Below are positions 1 through 6,630 of a DNA stretch of 9,861 nucleotides, in pieces. Source of the stretch: CAISIP01 sp038247175 (lineage in GTDB: Bacteria > Pseudomonadota > Gammaproteobacteria > Burkholderiales > Burkholderiaceae_C); the NCBI GenBank assembly GCA_038247175.1, contig JBBRVD010000144.1:1-9861 (forward strand). Direction: 5' to 3'. The notes beneath the pieces were generated by a model. It did no database searches, was not told where the DNA came from, and saw only the letters and a list, made by a program, of their open reading frames with translations. Numbering within the stretch: the first letter of the stretch is position 1; every line of letters starts with the position of its first letter. The position numbers were made by a program, and so were the translations under genes.

Positions 1-27
1 CGGGCATCTTCACAACTGCAGAAAGCC

Positions 28-105
28 TGAATTGCTATCAAAGCAATAGCTGCATGCGCACGCCTGTCGTGCGCTACAGGCCAAAAAGGCTTTAATTCTC
101 AGCGT
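28..105. repeat. Comamonadaceae-type dispersed palindromic intergenic repeat
   Basis: This non-coding segment is built from nested inverted repeats. GCTAT at 34-38 pairs with ATAGC at 46-50. GCGCACG at 56-62 pairs perfectly with CGTGCGC at 68-74 across a 5-nt loop. GCC at 80-82 faces GGC at 88-90 across five A residues. GAATT at 29-33 and AATTC at 94-98 can close the whole unit. The order of elements (an ATAGCTGC block, a GCGC stem, then CTACAGGCC) resembles a short repeat that I recall from intergenic regions of Acidovorax, Polaromonas and Rhodoferax relatives; that match is from memory and was not searched. It lies just past the 3' end of ychF, so in RNA it could act as a 3' stabilising or terminating structure. 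Only one copy is in the window and its exact limits are uncertain. Confidence 0.6.
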
Positions 106-133
106 TCCGGCAACTTCAGGTTCAGCCTCAAGT

Positions 134-1228
134 TCAGGAACTGAACAAAAAGTTCATCACGTCGCCATCCTTGACAACATATTCCTTGCCTTCGGCGCGC
201 ATCTTGCCCGCGTCCTTGGCGCCCTGCTCGCCCTTGAAGGTGATGAAGTCGTCAAAGGCGATGGTCTGGGCGCGGATGTAGCCCTTTTCAAAATCGGTGT
301 GGATCACGCCAGCCGCCTGCGGGCCGGTGTCGCCAACATGGATGGTCCAGGCGCGCACTTCCTTGACGCCGGCGGTGAAGTAGGTCTGCAGGCCCAGCAG
401 CCGGAACGCGGCGCGAATCAGCCGGTTCAAACCCGGTTCGCTCTGGCCGAGTTCTTCCAGGAACATCTGGCGGTCTTCGTCGCTCATCTCGGCCATCTCG
501 GCCTCGAGCTTGGCGCAGATCGCGATAACCGGGGCCTTTTGCTTCGCCGCATATTCCTGCAGCCGCTCAAGCAGCGGGTTGTTCTCGAAACCGTCTTCCG
601 CCACGTTGGCCACGAACATCGCCGGCTTGGCGGTGATCAGGCAGAAAGGCGCCAGCACCACCAGTTCCTCCTTGCTGAAGTCGATGGCACGTACCGGCTT
701 GGCTTCATTGAGCACCGCCTGGCATTTCTCGAGCACGACGACGATACGCGCGGCTTCCTTGTCGTTGCCCGACTTGGCGGCCTTGGTGTAGCGCACCAGG
801 CTCTTGTCGACCGTGGCCAGGTCGGCCAGGCACAGTTCGGTCTGGATCACCTCGACATCGGAGATCGGGTCGATCTTGCCGGCCACGTGGATCACATTGT
901 CGTCTTCGAAGCAGCGCACCACATTGACGGTGGCGTCGGTCTCGCGGATATGGGCCAGGAACTTGTTGCCCAGGCCCTCGCCAGTGCTGGCGCCGGCGAC
1001 CAGGCCAGCGATGTCGACGAATTCGACGATGGCCGGCACGATTTTTTCTGGCTCGACGATGTCGGCCAGTTGTGCCAGCCGCGCGTCAGGCAACGCGACC
1101 ACGCCGACGTTGGGTTCGATGGTGCAAAAGGGGTAGTTCTCGGCCGCGATGCCGGCCTTGGTCAAGGCGTTGAAAAGCGTGGACTTGCCCACGTTGGGCA
1201 GGCCCACAATGCCACACTTCAGACTCAT
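134..1228 (-). CDS. ychF: redox-regulated ATPase YchF (OLA1 family)
   Basis: This 364-residue protein has the usual YchF length and domain order. The P-loop GLPNVGKST is at residues 9-17, the Walker B/G3 motif DIAGL at 72-76, and a helical insertion lies at about 125-180. The G4 position reads NVAE at 208-211 instead of NKxD, the hallmark of YchF/OLA1 proteins that prefer ATP over GTP. ICAK at 237-240 corresponds to G5, and a C-terminal TGS domain runs from about 280 to 363. Family members are cytosolic, associate with ribosomes and modulate stress responses. I chose the ATG at 1228, not the TTG at 1252, because a GAGG sits six bases upstream and homologues begin close to MSLKCGIVG. It lies 75 bp downstream of the MOSC gene on the same strand and may be read from it or from a weak promoter of its own. 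Confidence 0.97.
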   Translation of the reverse strand: MSLKCGIVGLPNVGKSTLFNALTKAGIAAENYPFCTIEPNVGVVALPDARLAQLADIVEPEKIVPAIVEFVDIAGLVAGASTGEGLGNKFLAHIRETDATVNVVRCFEDDNVIHVAGKIDPISDVEVIQTELCLADLATVDKSLVRYTKAAKSGNDKEAARIVVVLEKCQAVLNEAKPVRAIDFSKEELVVLAPFCLITAKPAMFVANVAEDGFENNPLLERLQEYAAKQKAPVIAICAKLEAEMAEMSDEDRQMFLEELGQSEPGLNRLIRAAFRLLGLQTYFTAGVKEVRAWTIHVGDTGPQAAGVIHTDFEKGYIRAQTIAFDDFITFKGEQGAKDAGKMRAEGKEYVVKDGDVMNFLFSS

Positions 1229-1234
1229 GCGATA

Positions 1235-1238
1235 CCTC
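1235..1238 (-). promoter_or_regulatory. ribosome binding site that fixes the ychF start
   Basis: On the minus strand this reads GAGG, six bases before the ATG at 1228. It supports that ATG over the in-frame TTG at 1252. Confidence 0.6.
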
Positions 1239-1254
1239 GGGAAAACGGGCAACC

Positions 1255-1281
1255 AGTGTAAGCCATGGTCCAGTGCGGCAA
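1255..1281 (-). promoter_or_regulatory. possible weak sigma-70 promoter of ychF
   Basis: On the minus strand TTGCCG (1281-1276) and TACACT (1260-1255) resemble -35 and -10 boxes, but the 15-bp spacer is short. It lies in the 75-bp gap between the MOSC gene and ychF. A start near 1248 would exclude the TTG at 1252. The match is weak and could be chance. Confidence 0.25.
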
Positions 1282-1303
1282 CGGCGCAGCGGCGATCGGG
1301 CGC

Positions 1304-2251
1304 TCAGTCGAACTGCAGATGGCCCCCGAACGGCTGGCCGACCCGCAGCACCCGGTCCATGCCGTCGATGGTGATTGCATTCATGCCAAAGGTCACGCCG
1401 CCCATGCGTGGGTCGACCCGGTAAGTCTGCAGCATGTCGCCGACAACCGGGCTGCTCGACGCGGTCTGGGGGTCGATGTTCGGTATCGGGCACCGCACAC
1501 AGGGCTTGACCGGGCGCAACAACACCGCACCGTCGGGCGTGGTGACATGGATGGTGTTGATCCGGTCTTCGTCGTGTTCGTCGATGCCGGTGAGCACGAT
1601 GTTCGGCCGGAAACGTTCCATCGTGACCGGCCCCAGGCCGTTGGCCTGCAAGCGTCGGTTCAGCCCGTCCAGCGAGGCGGTGCTGGTCACCAGCATCGGA
1701 AATCCGTCGCTGAACTGGTTCTGGGCCTTGATGTCGCCGGTCCATTTCCGGCTGGCCAGGCGCTGATGCTCGGGGTCGAAACGCACCAATCGGAACGGTC
1801 GCGGCGGTGCGCCGGGGGGGCGTTGCGGCGCCAGGAAGTCGCTGAACCACTGGGCCGCGACATCGCCCATGTCATAACAGGTGACGACGTCGTCCCATAT
1901 CCGGGCCTCGGTCACGGCCTCAACCACGTCGATGCGCAGGTGCAGCGCCAGCATGCCAGGTGCGCGCAGCACGATGTCGTCGCCCCGGACTTGCGGCCGG
2001 ATCAGCGCCATGCGGGGCTGCTCACGCTGGGTCACGAACATGCCGCCGTCCTCCACGACCATCCAGCTGCGGTCCAGGTCGAGGCCGGTTTCAGTCAGGA
2101 TGGCCTCGGTCAGCTCCACGCCGGCACAGGACTTCACCGGGTAGATGAACAGGCGGGCAATTGTGCCCTGGACGTCGAAGGGGGCTGGGTTGGAAGTGGT
2201 CACGGCGAGAGACGAGTTGGGGTGCAGATGCGTCAAAGCAGTATTGTGCAT
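1304..2251 (-). CDS. MOSC-domain (molybdenum cofactor-binding) protein, YcbX-like without ferredoxin domain
   Basis: This 315-residue protein has a MOSC N-terminal beta-barrel domain beginning at about residue 29, with the characteristic LFIYPVKSC at 34-42. A C-terminal MOSC domain follows, with FRPNIVL at 214-220 and the cofactor-type motif KPCVRCPIPNID at 249-260. Within it, Cys251 is the likely molybdenum ligand by family analogy. E. coli YcbX and the mitochondrial mARC proteins carry this domain pair and reduce N-hydroxylated compounds; I infer a similar reductase role. E. coli YcbX has an extra C-terminal 2Fe-2S domain, which is absent here, so a separate electron donor would be needed. 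Residues 1-25 are not conserved-looking. The ATG at 2251 has GAGG about 12 bases upstream, longer than ideal, so a GTG start at residue 17 remains possible. It diverges from the monooxygenase gene. Confidence 0.87.
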   Translation of the reverse strand: MHNTALTHLHPNSSLAVTTSNPAPFDVQGTIARLFIYPVKSCAGVELTEAILTETGLDLDRSWMVVEDGGMFVTQREQPRMALIRPQVRGDDIVLRAPGMLALHLRIDVVEAVTEARIWDDVVTCYDMGDVAAQWFSDFLAPQRPPGAPPRPFRLVRFDPEHQRLASRKWTGDIKAQNQFSDGFPMLVTSTASLDGLNRRLQANGLGPVTMERFRPNIVLTGIDEHDEDRINTIHVTTPDGAVLLRPVKPCVRCPIPNIDPQTASSSPVVGDMLQTYRVDPRMGGVTFGMNAITIDGMDRVLRVGQPFGGHLQFD

Positions 2252-2295
2252 CGGTGTGCGGTGCCTCTCTGGCCCAGGCACGACGGTGGGCCTGT

Positions 2296-2299
2296 GAGG
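2296..2299 (+). promoter_or_regulatory. ribosome binding site that fixes the monooxygenase start
   Basis: GAGG lies eight bases before the ATG at 2308. The alternative in-frame ATG at 2317 would leave 17 bases, so 2308 is preferred. Confidence 0.55.
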
Positions 2300-2307
2300 T
2301 CCGTAGA

Positions 2308-3486
2308 ATGATCGCGATGGCTCGATCACTGGATGTCTGTATACGTGGCGGTGGCATTGTGGGCCATGTGCTGGCGTTGTTGCTGGCGCGCGAACGCCTG
2401 CGGGTGGGGATGGTGGTGGGCTCTGCCACCGGTGTGGCGGACGTCCGGGCCTATGCATTGAACCAGCGCTCGCGTGCCGTGCTCGAGCAGCTGCGATGCT
2501 GGCCCCAGACACCGGATGTGACCGCGGTAACCCATATGGAGGTGCAGGAAACGGGTGCAGCTGCCGTAAGTTTCGATGCCCAGGCGCTCGCAGTGGCCGC
2601 GCTGGCCTGGATTGTCGATGTGCCGGTGCTCGAAGCCCAATTGGCGCAAGCGGTGCGGTTCCAGCCCCAGATCGAGATCCTCGATGCGCCCCGGGATGCC
2701 TGCCTGACGGTCGTTTGTGAAGGCCGCGCCAGCGCCTCGCGCACGCAATTTGGCGTAGAGCAGGAGGTCACCCGGTATCCTCAATGGGCAATCGCCACCC
2801 GGCTGACTTGTGCGTTGCCGCACCGGCAGGTGGCTTGCCAGTGGTTCACCCCGACCGACATCCTCGGTTTGTTGCCGATGCAGGGAGAAGGCGGGAACTT
2901 GGTGGCCGCGGTGTGGTCTATTCCGGCCGAGTCCAAAGACGAACTGCTGCAGGCGCCACCCGAGATGTTCGAGCAAAAGCTTCAAGCCGCCTGTGACGGC
3001 AAATTCGGCCGCATGCAGCTGGCCGGCAGCCGCGCCGCCTGGCCGCTGCGGCGGGTGATGGCCCAGCGCTGGAGCGGGAAGCACGACGGGCAGGCCTGGG
3101 TGCTGGCTGGCGATGCGGCCCATGCGGTGCACCCGCTTGCGGGGCAGGGCCTGAACCTGGGCCTGGCCGATGCCCAGGAGCTGGCTGCGGCCATCCACGG
3201 CCGAGGCTACTGGCGCGGGGTCGATGACCCGCGCATGTTGCGTCGCTATGAGCGCGCGCGCAAGGCCGACGTGGCGGTCATGGCAGCTGCCACCGACGGG
3301 CTGCAGCAGTTGTTCGGGCATGCCGGTGCGCCCTGGCAAAGCCTGCGACACTGGGGCATGCTCAGCTTCGATCGCTCCGGGCTGCTCAAGCGCTGGGTGG
3401 CGCGCCAGGCGATGGGCCAGGCGGATGGCACACCAGATTCCAACCGGCCGGGTTCCGGCCCTGCTTCACCGACGGGACGCACATGA
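2308..3486 (+). CDS. UbiH/UbiF/VisC-family FAD-dependent monooxygenase
   Basis: This 392-residue protein is a class A flavoprotein hydroxylase of the UbiH/VisC group. The N-terminal Rossmann FAD motif GGGIVG is at residues 14-19. The region RAYALNQRS (47-55) matches the RAyALspaS block of ubiquinone hydroxylases. The FAD/ribityl motif GDAAHAVHPLAGQGLNLGLAD occupies 268-288. The middle DG motif is altered: the sequence there reads CEGRASASR (137-145) where relatives have ADGxxSxxR. Family members hydroxylate the ring of ubiquinone precursors at the inner membrane, but the substrate here cannot be told. The last 20 or so residues are Pro/Gly/Ser-rich and probably disordered. Its stop overlaps the dsbC start as ATGA, implying translational coupling. 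UbiH, UbiF and UbiM are all possible names, so none is assigned. Confidence 0.88.
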   Translation: MIAMARSLDVCIRGGGIVGHVLALLLARERLRVGMVVGSATGVADVRAYALNQRSRAVLEQLRCWPQTPDVTAVTHMEVQETGAAAVSFDAQALAVAALAWIVDVPVLEAQLAQAVRFQPQIEILDAPRDACLTVVCEGRASASRTQFGVEQEVTRYPQWAIATRLTCALPHRQVACQWFTPTDILGLLPMQGEGGNLVAAVWSIPAESKDELLQAPPEMFEQKLQAACDGKFGRMQLAGSRAAWPLRRVMAQRWSGKHDGQAWVLAGDAAHAVHPLAGQGLNLGLADAQELAAAIHGRGYWRGVDDPRMLRRYERARKADVAVMAAATDGLQQLFGHAGAPWQSLRHWGMLSFDRSGLLKRWVARQAMGQADGTPDSNRPGSGPASPTGRT

Positions 3487-4202
3487 GTTTTTTCAAATAC
3501 CTGATCGTCACGGTCATGCTGGCGGTGACATTGCCGGCGCTGGCCCAGGAGGCGTTGATCCGCAAGAACCTGGGCGAGCGCATTACGCAACTGCAAAAGA
3601 TCGACGAGGTCAACAAGAGTCCGATGCCGGGCCTGTATGAAATCCGGATCAACGGCACCGATATCTTTTACACCGATGCCGAGGGCAACTTCCTGATCCA
3701 GGGCAGCCTGATCGATACCCGCTCCCGCCGCAACCTGACCGAGGAGAGGGTCGAGAAGTTGTCGGCGGTGGCTTTCGAAGATTTGCCGCTCAAGGATGCG
3801 TTCACCGTCGTGCGCGGCAATGGCAAGCGCAAGCTGGCCGTGTTCGAAGACCCGAACTGCGGCTACTGCAAACGCTTCGAGCGCGACCTGCAGAAGGTCG
3901 ACAACATCACGATCCACATGTTCCTGTATCCCATCCTGGGGGCGGACTCGGTCGACAAGTCGCGGCGCATCTGGTGTTCCAAGGAGCCCGCCAAGGCCTG
4001 GGTGGACTATATGGTACGGGATCAGTCGCTCGGTTCGACGGTGACGGCGGCGTGCGACGTCGCCGCGATCACGCGCAACGTTGAACTGGGCCGCAAGTAC
4101 AAGATCAACGGCACACCGACACTGATTTTTGCCGATGGCCAGCGGGTGCCCGGTGCGATCAACGCGGCGCAGGTCGAGAAATTCCTGGGTGATGGCAAGT
4201 AG
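3483..4202 (+). CDS. dsbC: DsbC-type periplasmic protein disulfide isomerase
   Basis: This 239-residue protein has a signal peptide (FFKYLIVTVMLAVTLPALA, cleavage likely after Ala21). An N-terminal dimerisation domain covers about 23-80, then a linker and a thioredoxin-fold domain from about 105. The active site CGYC at 126-129 is identical to that of E. coli DsbC, and the cis-proline is Pro212 in NGTPTL. Cys165 and Cys191 match the second, structural disulfide of DsbC. The family isomerises wrong disulfides in exported proteins and is kept reduced by DsbD, which is not in this window. Length and architecture favour DsbC over DsbG. The start codon overlaps the stop of the preceding monooxygenase, and no strong ribosome binding site is visible, which fits translational coupling. 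It is followed 48 bp later by the M61 peptidase. Confidence 0.95.
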   Translation: MSFFKYLIVTVMLAVTLPALAQEALIRKNLGERITQLQKIDEVNKSPMPGLYEIRINGTDIFYTDAEGNFLIQGSLIDTRSRRNLTEERVEKLSAVAFEDLPLKDAFTVVRGNGKRKLAVFEDPNCGYCKRFERDLQKVDNITIHMFLYPILGADSVDKSRRIWCSKEPAKAWVDYMVRDQSLGSTVTAACDVAAITRNVELGRKYKINGTPTLIFADGQRVPGAINAAQVEKFLGDGK

Positions 4203-4229
4203 CGGACGGGGCCTGGGAGCCGCCGTCCG
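4203..4229 (+). other. intercistronic RNA hairpin between dsbC and the M61 peptidase
   Basis: CGGACGG at 4203-4209 pairs with CCGTCCG at 4223-4229. Inside it GGC (4210-4212) pairs with GCC (4219-4221), leaving one bulged G and a six-base loop. No T run follows, so it is not a canonical intrinsic terminator. It may stabilise the upstream mRNA or dampen expression of the peptidase. Confidence 0.45.
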
Positions 4230-4250
4230 GGCCGCCGGCATGATCGGTCC

Positions 4251-6050
4251 ATGACGAACCTGCCTGCCGCCGGGGCAGGGGTGGTTTACCGGGTCGAACT
4301 GGCCGACCTGCACGCGCATCTGTTCCGGGTCACGATCACGTTGGAACGCCCGCAGGCCACGCAGCGGGTTTCATTGCCGGTCTGGATCCCCGGCAGCTAC
4401 CTGGTGCGCGAATTCACGAAAAATCTGCAAAACCTGACTGCCCGCCAGCGCCGGCGCGCCCGCGAAGTGCGCCAGATCGACAAGAGCAACTGGGAGGTGC
4501 AGTGCGATCCGCTGCAGCCGCTGGAGTTGCAGTATCAAGTGCATGCCCACGATGACTCGGTGCGCACCGCCTGGCTGGACGCCGAACGCGGATTTTTCAA
4601 CGGCACCAGCCTGTTCCTGCAGGTGCAAGGGCTGGCCGGTGAGCCGCATCGGGTGGATCTGGTCGGTGCAGCGCAACGCGCCGTATGGCAGGTGGCAACC
4701 GGTCTGGCTCCGGTCAAGGTCGACCGGCGTGGCTGGGGCCAGTATCTGGCGCGGGACTACGACGAACTGGTCGACTGCCCGGTGGAGTTGGGTGCCTTCT
4801 GGAGTGGCCGCTTTGTTGCTGGTGACGTGCGGCACCGGCTGGTGGTGGCAGGCGCCGCTGCGGGTTTCGACGGGAAACGCCTGCTCGAAGACACCCGGCG
4901 TATTTGTGTGGCTGCAATCGCGCTGTGGCATGGCCAGGCCCGTGGACCGGCCGGTCGGCCGCCGCACCAGGACTATGTTTTCCTGCTCAATGCGGTGGAC
5001 GACGCGTATGGTGGCCTGGAGCACCGCAACAGCACTGCGCTGATCGCCGCACGCAAGGATCTGCCCAGAGCGGCGGCCAAGGGCGCCCCGGCCCGGCAGC
5101 CCGATGGTTATACGACGCTGCTCGGCTTGATCAGCCACGAGTATTTCCATACCTGGAACATCAAGCGCCTGCGTCCGGCGGAGTTCACGCGTTTTGACTA
5201 TGGCCAGGAAAACTACACGCGTCTGTTGTGGTTCTTCGAGGGTTTCACCAGCTATTACGACGATCTGCTGCTGCGCCGCGCGCGCCTGTTGGACGATATC
5301 GGTTACCTGCGCTCGCTGACCAAGACCATCAACCAGGTATTGCAGACACCCGGACGCCAGGTACAGAGCGTGGCACAGGCCAGCTTCGACGCGTGGGTCA
5401 AGTATTACCGGCAGGACGCCAATACGCCCAACGCCACCGTCAGCTACTACACCAAGGGCGCCTGCGTTGCCCTGTGCCTGGACCTGAGTCTGCGTGCGCA
5501 GGGCAGCGCCACACTGGACGACCTGATGCGCGGCCTGTGGCGGCGCTGCCACGGCGGCCCGATGACCGAGCAGGATCTGCTGGATGAATTGCAGCTGCTG
5601 ACCGGCCGCTCGTGGCAGCGCGACATTGCGGCCTGGGTACACGGCAGGAAGGACCTGCCACTGCGCGATCTGCTCGAGCACCAGGGCGTCGCGGTGCTCG
5701 AGGAGCCGGCGCAGGCGGCGCAGGCCCTGGGGCTGCGGGTGGCCGAACAAGTCGGCGTCCAGATCCGTGTCGTGTTACGGGGCAGCGCAGCCGAGCGGGC
5801 CGGCTTCGCCGCTGGCGATGAATGGTTGGCGGTGGAGGTCGGGCGGGGGCGGGCGACGCAATGCTGGCGGCTGCAGCGCCTGGAGGACCTCGCACTGTAT
5901 GCCGGCGGGGCGCGCAGCGTCGTGGCGCTGGTCGCCCGCGATCGGCGCGTATTGCGGCTGGCTCTGAGCCTGCCGCGGCGTCAGACCACCTGGCGGCTGG
6001 CGGTGCGTGACGCCAAGCAGCTCGGGTTGTGGCTGGACGAGGCCACCTGA
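4251..6050 (+). CDS. M61 family metallopeptidase with PDZ domain
   Basis: This 599-residue protein has the bacterial M61 architecture. A beta-rich N-terminal domain covers roughly 10-180 and includes PVWIPGSYLVREF. The signature GGLEHRNST is at 254-262 and the zinc-binding HEYFH at 296-300, followed by TWNIKRLRP. The likely third zinc ligand is Glu330 in WFFEGFTSYYDD. A C-terminal PDZ domain at about 490-575 reads GSAAERAGFAAGD at 511-523. M61 enzymes are zinc aminopeptidases related to glycyl aminopeptidase; the physiological substrate is generally unknown. No signal peptide is visible, so it should be cytosolic. The ATG at 4251 lacks a clear ribosome binding site, and a hairpin precedes it, so translation may be weak or depend on the upstream genes. 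It converges on paaI. Confidence 0.93.
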   Translation: MTNLPAAGAGVVYRVELADLHAHLFRVTITLERPQATQRVSLPVWIPGSYLVREFTKNLQNLTARQRRRAREVRQIDKSNWEVQCDPLQPLELQYQVHAHDDSVRTAWLDAERGFFNGTSLFLQVQGLAGEPHRVDLVGAAQRAVWQVATGLAPVKVDRRGWGQYLARDYDELVDCPVELGAFWSGRFVAGDVRHRLVVAGAAAGFDGKRLLEDTRRICVAAIALWHGQARGPAGRPPHQDYVFLLNAVDDAYGGLEHRNSTALIAARKDLPRAAAKGAPARQPDGYTTLLGLISHEYFHTWNIKRLRPAEFTRFDYGQENYTRLLWFFEGFTSYYDDLLLRRARLLDDIGYLRSLTKTINQVLQTPGRQVQSVAQASFDAWVKYYRQDANTPNATVSYYTKGACVALCLDLSLRAQGSATLDDLMRGLWRRCHGGPMTEQDLLDELQLLTGRSWQRDIAAWVHGRKDLPLRDLLEHQGVAVLEEPAQAAQALGLRVAEQVGVQIRVVLRGSAAERAGFAAGDEWLAVEVGRGRATQCWRLQRLEDLALYAGGARSVVALVARDRRVLRLALSLPRRQTTWRLAVRDAKQLGLWLDEAT

Positions 6051-6123
6051 ACGCGGCTGCGGTTTGCCGGCGCCCGATAGCGGCGTGCTGGCATGGCGGC
6101 ATGCAAGCCAGGTGCGTCGCGCG

Positions 6124-6627
6124 TCAGCCGGTCGGCAGGACCGAGCCCGCGATCTGCGCGCTCTTGCCGCGGAACATGGCCACCACCTCGCCGCTCTGGT
6201 TCGTGACCCGCATGTCATAGATGCCATGCCGACCCTGCAGGGTCTGTTCCTGGCCGACGCAGGTCAGCCTGTCGCCCAGGCGGGCCGGGCGCAGAAACTC
6301 GATGCTGCATCCCGCGGCCACCGCCGTCTTGTTGTAGCTGTTGCAGGCAAAGGCGAAGGTGGAGTCGGCCAGCGTGAAGATGAAGCCGCCGTGGCAGATC
6401 TGGTGCCCGTTGAGCAGCTCGGCGCGCACGGCCATGCGCATCGTCGCACGGCCGGGCGCGCATTCGATCAGCTCCATCTGCATGAACTCGCGCGATGCAG
6501 TGTCGGCCGCGAACATCGCGGCCCCGACCTGGCGAGCCAGGGTCTGCGGGTCGGTGGCGGTTGGCGGCTGCGCGGCCGCGCTCGCCGGAGCGCAGGCGCC
6601 CGTGCTGGCGGGGTTGGTGCCGTGCAT
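6124..6627 (-). CDS. paaI: PaaI-type hotdog-fold acyl-CoA thioesterase
   Basis: This 167-residue hotdog protein closely resembles PaaI. LLNGHQICHGGFIFTLAD at 71-88 followed by FAFACNS (91-97) matches the E. coli block NGHQxCHGGxxFxLADxAFAxACNS, with Asp88 as the probable catalytic acid. FLRPARLGD (111-119) and MFRGKS (151-156) are also typical. PaaI hydrolyses stalled ring-hydroxylated phenylacetyl-CoA derivatives, releasing CoA. It is about 27 residues longer than E. coli PaaI at the N terminus, and that part is Ala/Pro/Thr-rich. The ATG at 6627 lies three bases after the paaG stop, with an AGGG-like site inside the end of paaG, so the genes form a coupled pair. A later start would shorten only the low-complexity extension. 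Confidence 0.92.
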   Translation of the reverse strand: MHGTNPASTGACAPASAAAQPPTATDPQTLARQVGAAMFAADTASREFMQMELIECAPGRATMRMAVRAELLNGHQICHGGFIFTLADSTFAFACNSYNKTAVAAGCSIEFLRPARLGDRLTCVGQEQTLQGRHGIYDMRVTNQSGEVVAMFRGKSAQIAGSVLPTG

Positions 6628-6630
6628 GGT

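Noticed and set aside
1..30. Nine open codons ending in TGA at 28-30, possibly the tail of a gene upstream on the plus strand.
   Set aside because: Nine codons are too few to judge, and the stop falls at the edge of the palindromic repeat. Coincidence is equally likely.
1229..1252. Longer ychF starting at the TTG at 1252.
   Set aside because: It would add eight residues not expected in the family, and the ATG at 1228 has the better ribosome binding site.
299..1261. A 320-codon plus-strand open frame antisense to ychF.
   Set aside because: ychF is unmistakable on the other strand. The antisense translation is rich in His, Gly and Arg, has no recognisable motif, and is a GC-driven shadow.
2271..2292. 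Six-base inverted repeat GGCCCA/TGGGCC between the divergent MOSC and monooxygenase starts, considered as an operator.
   Set aside because: The arms are short and GC-only in a GC-rich background, with no promoter boxes to anchor it. Chance is likely.
4371..5750. A 459-codon minus-strand open frame antisense to the M61 peptidase.
   Set aside because: The plus strand encodes a complete M61 enzyme with its zinc motif. The antisense product has no family features.
6088..6111. Hairpin GCATG-GCGG-CATGC with outer CTGGC/GCCAG, considered as a bidirectional terminator between the M61 gene and paaI.
   Set aside because: The stem is short and interrupted, and neither strand has a T run, so it does not meet the standard for a terminator call.
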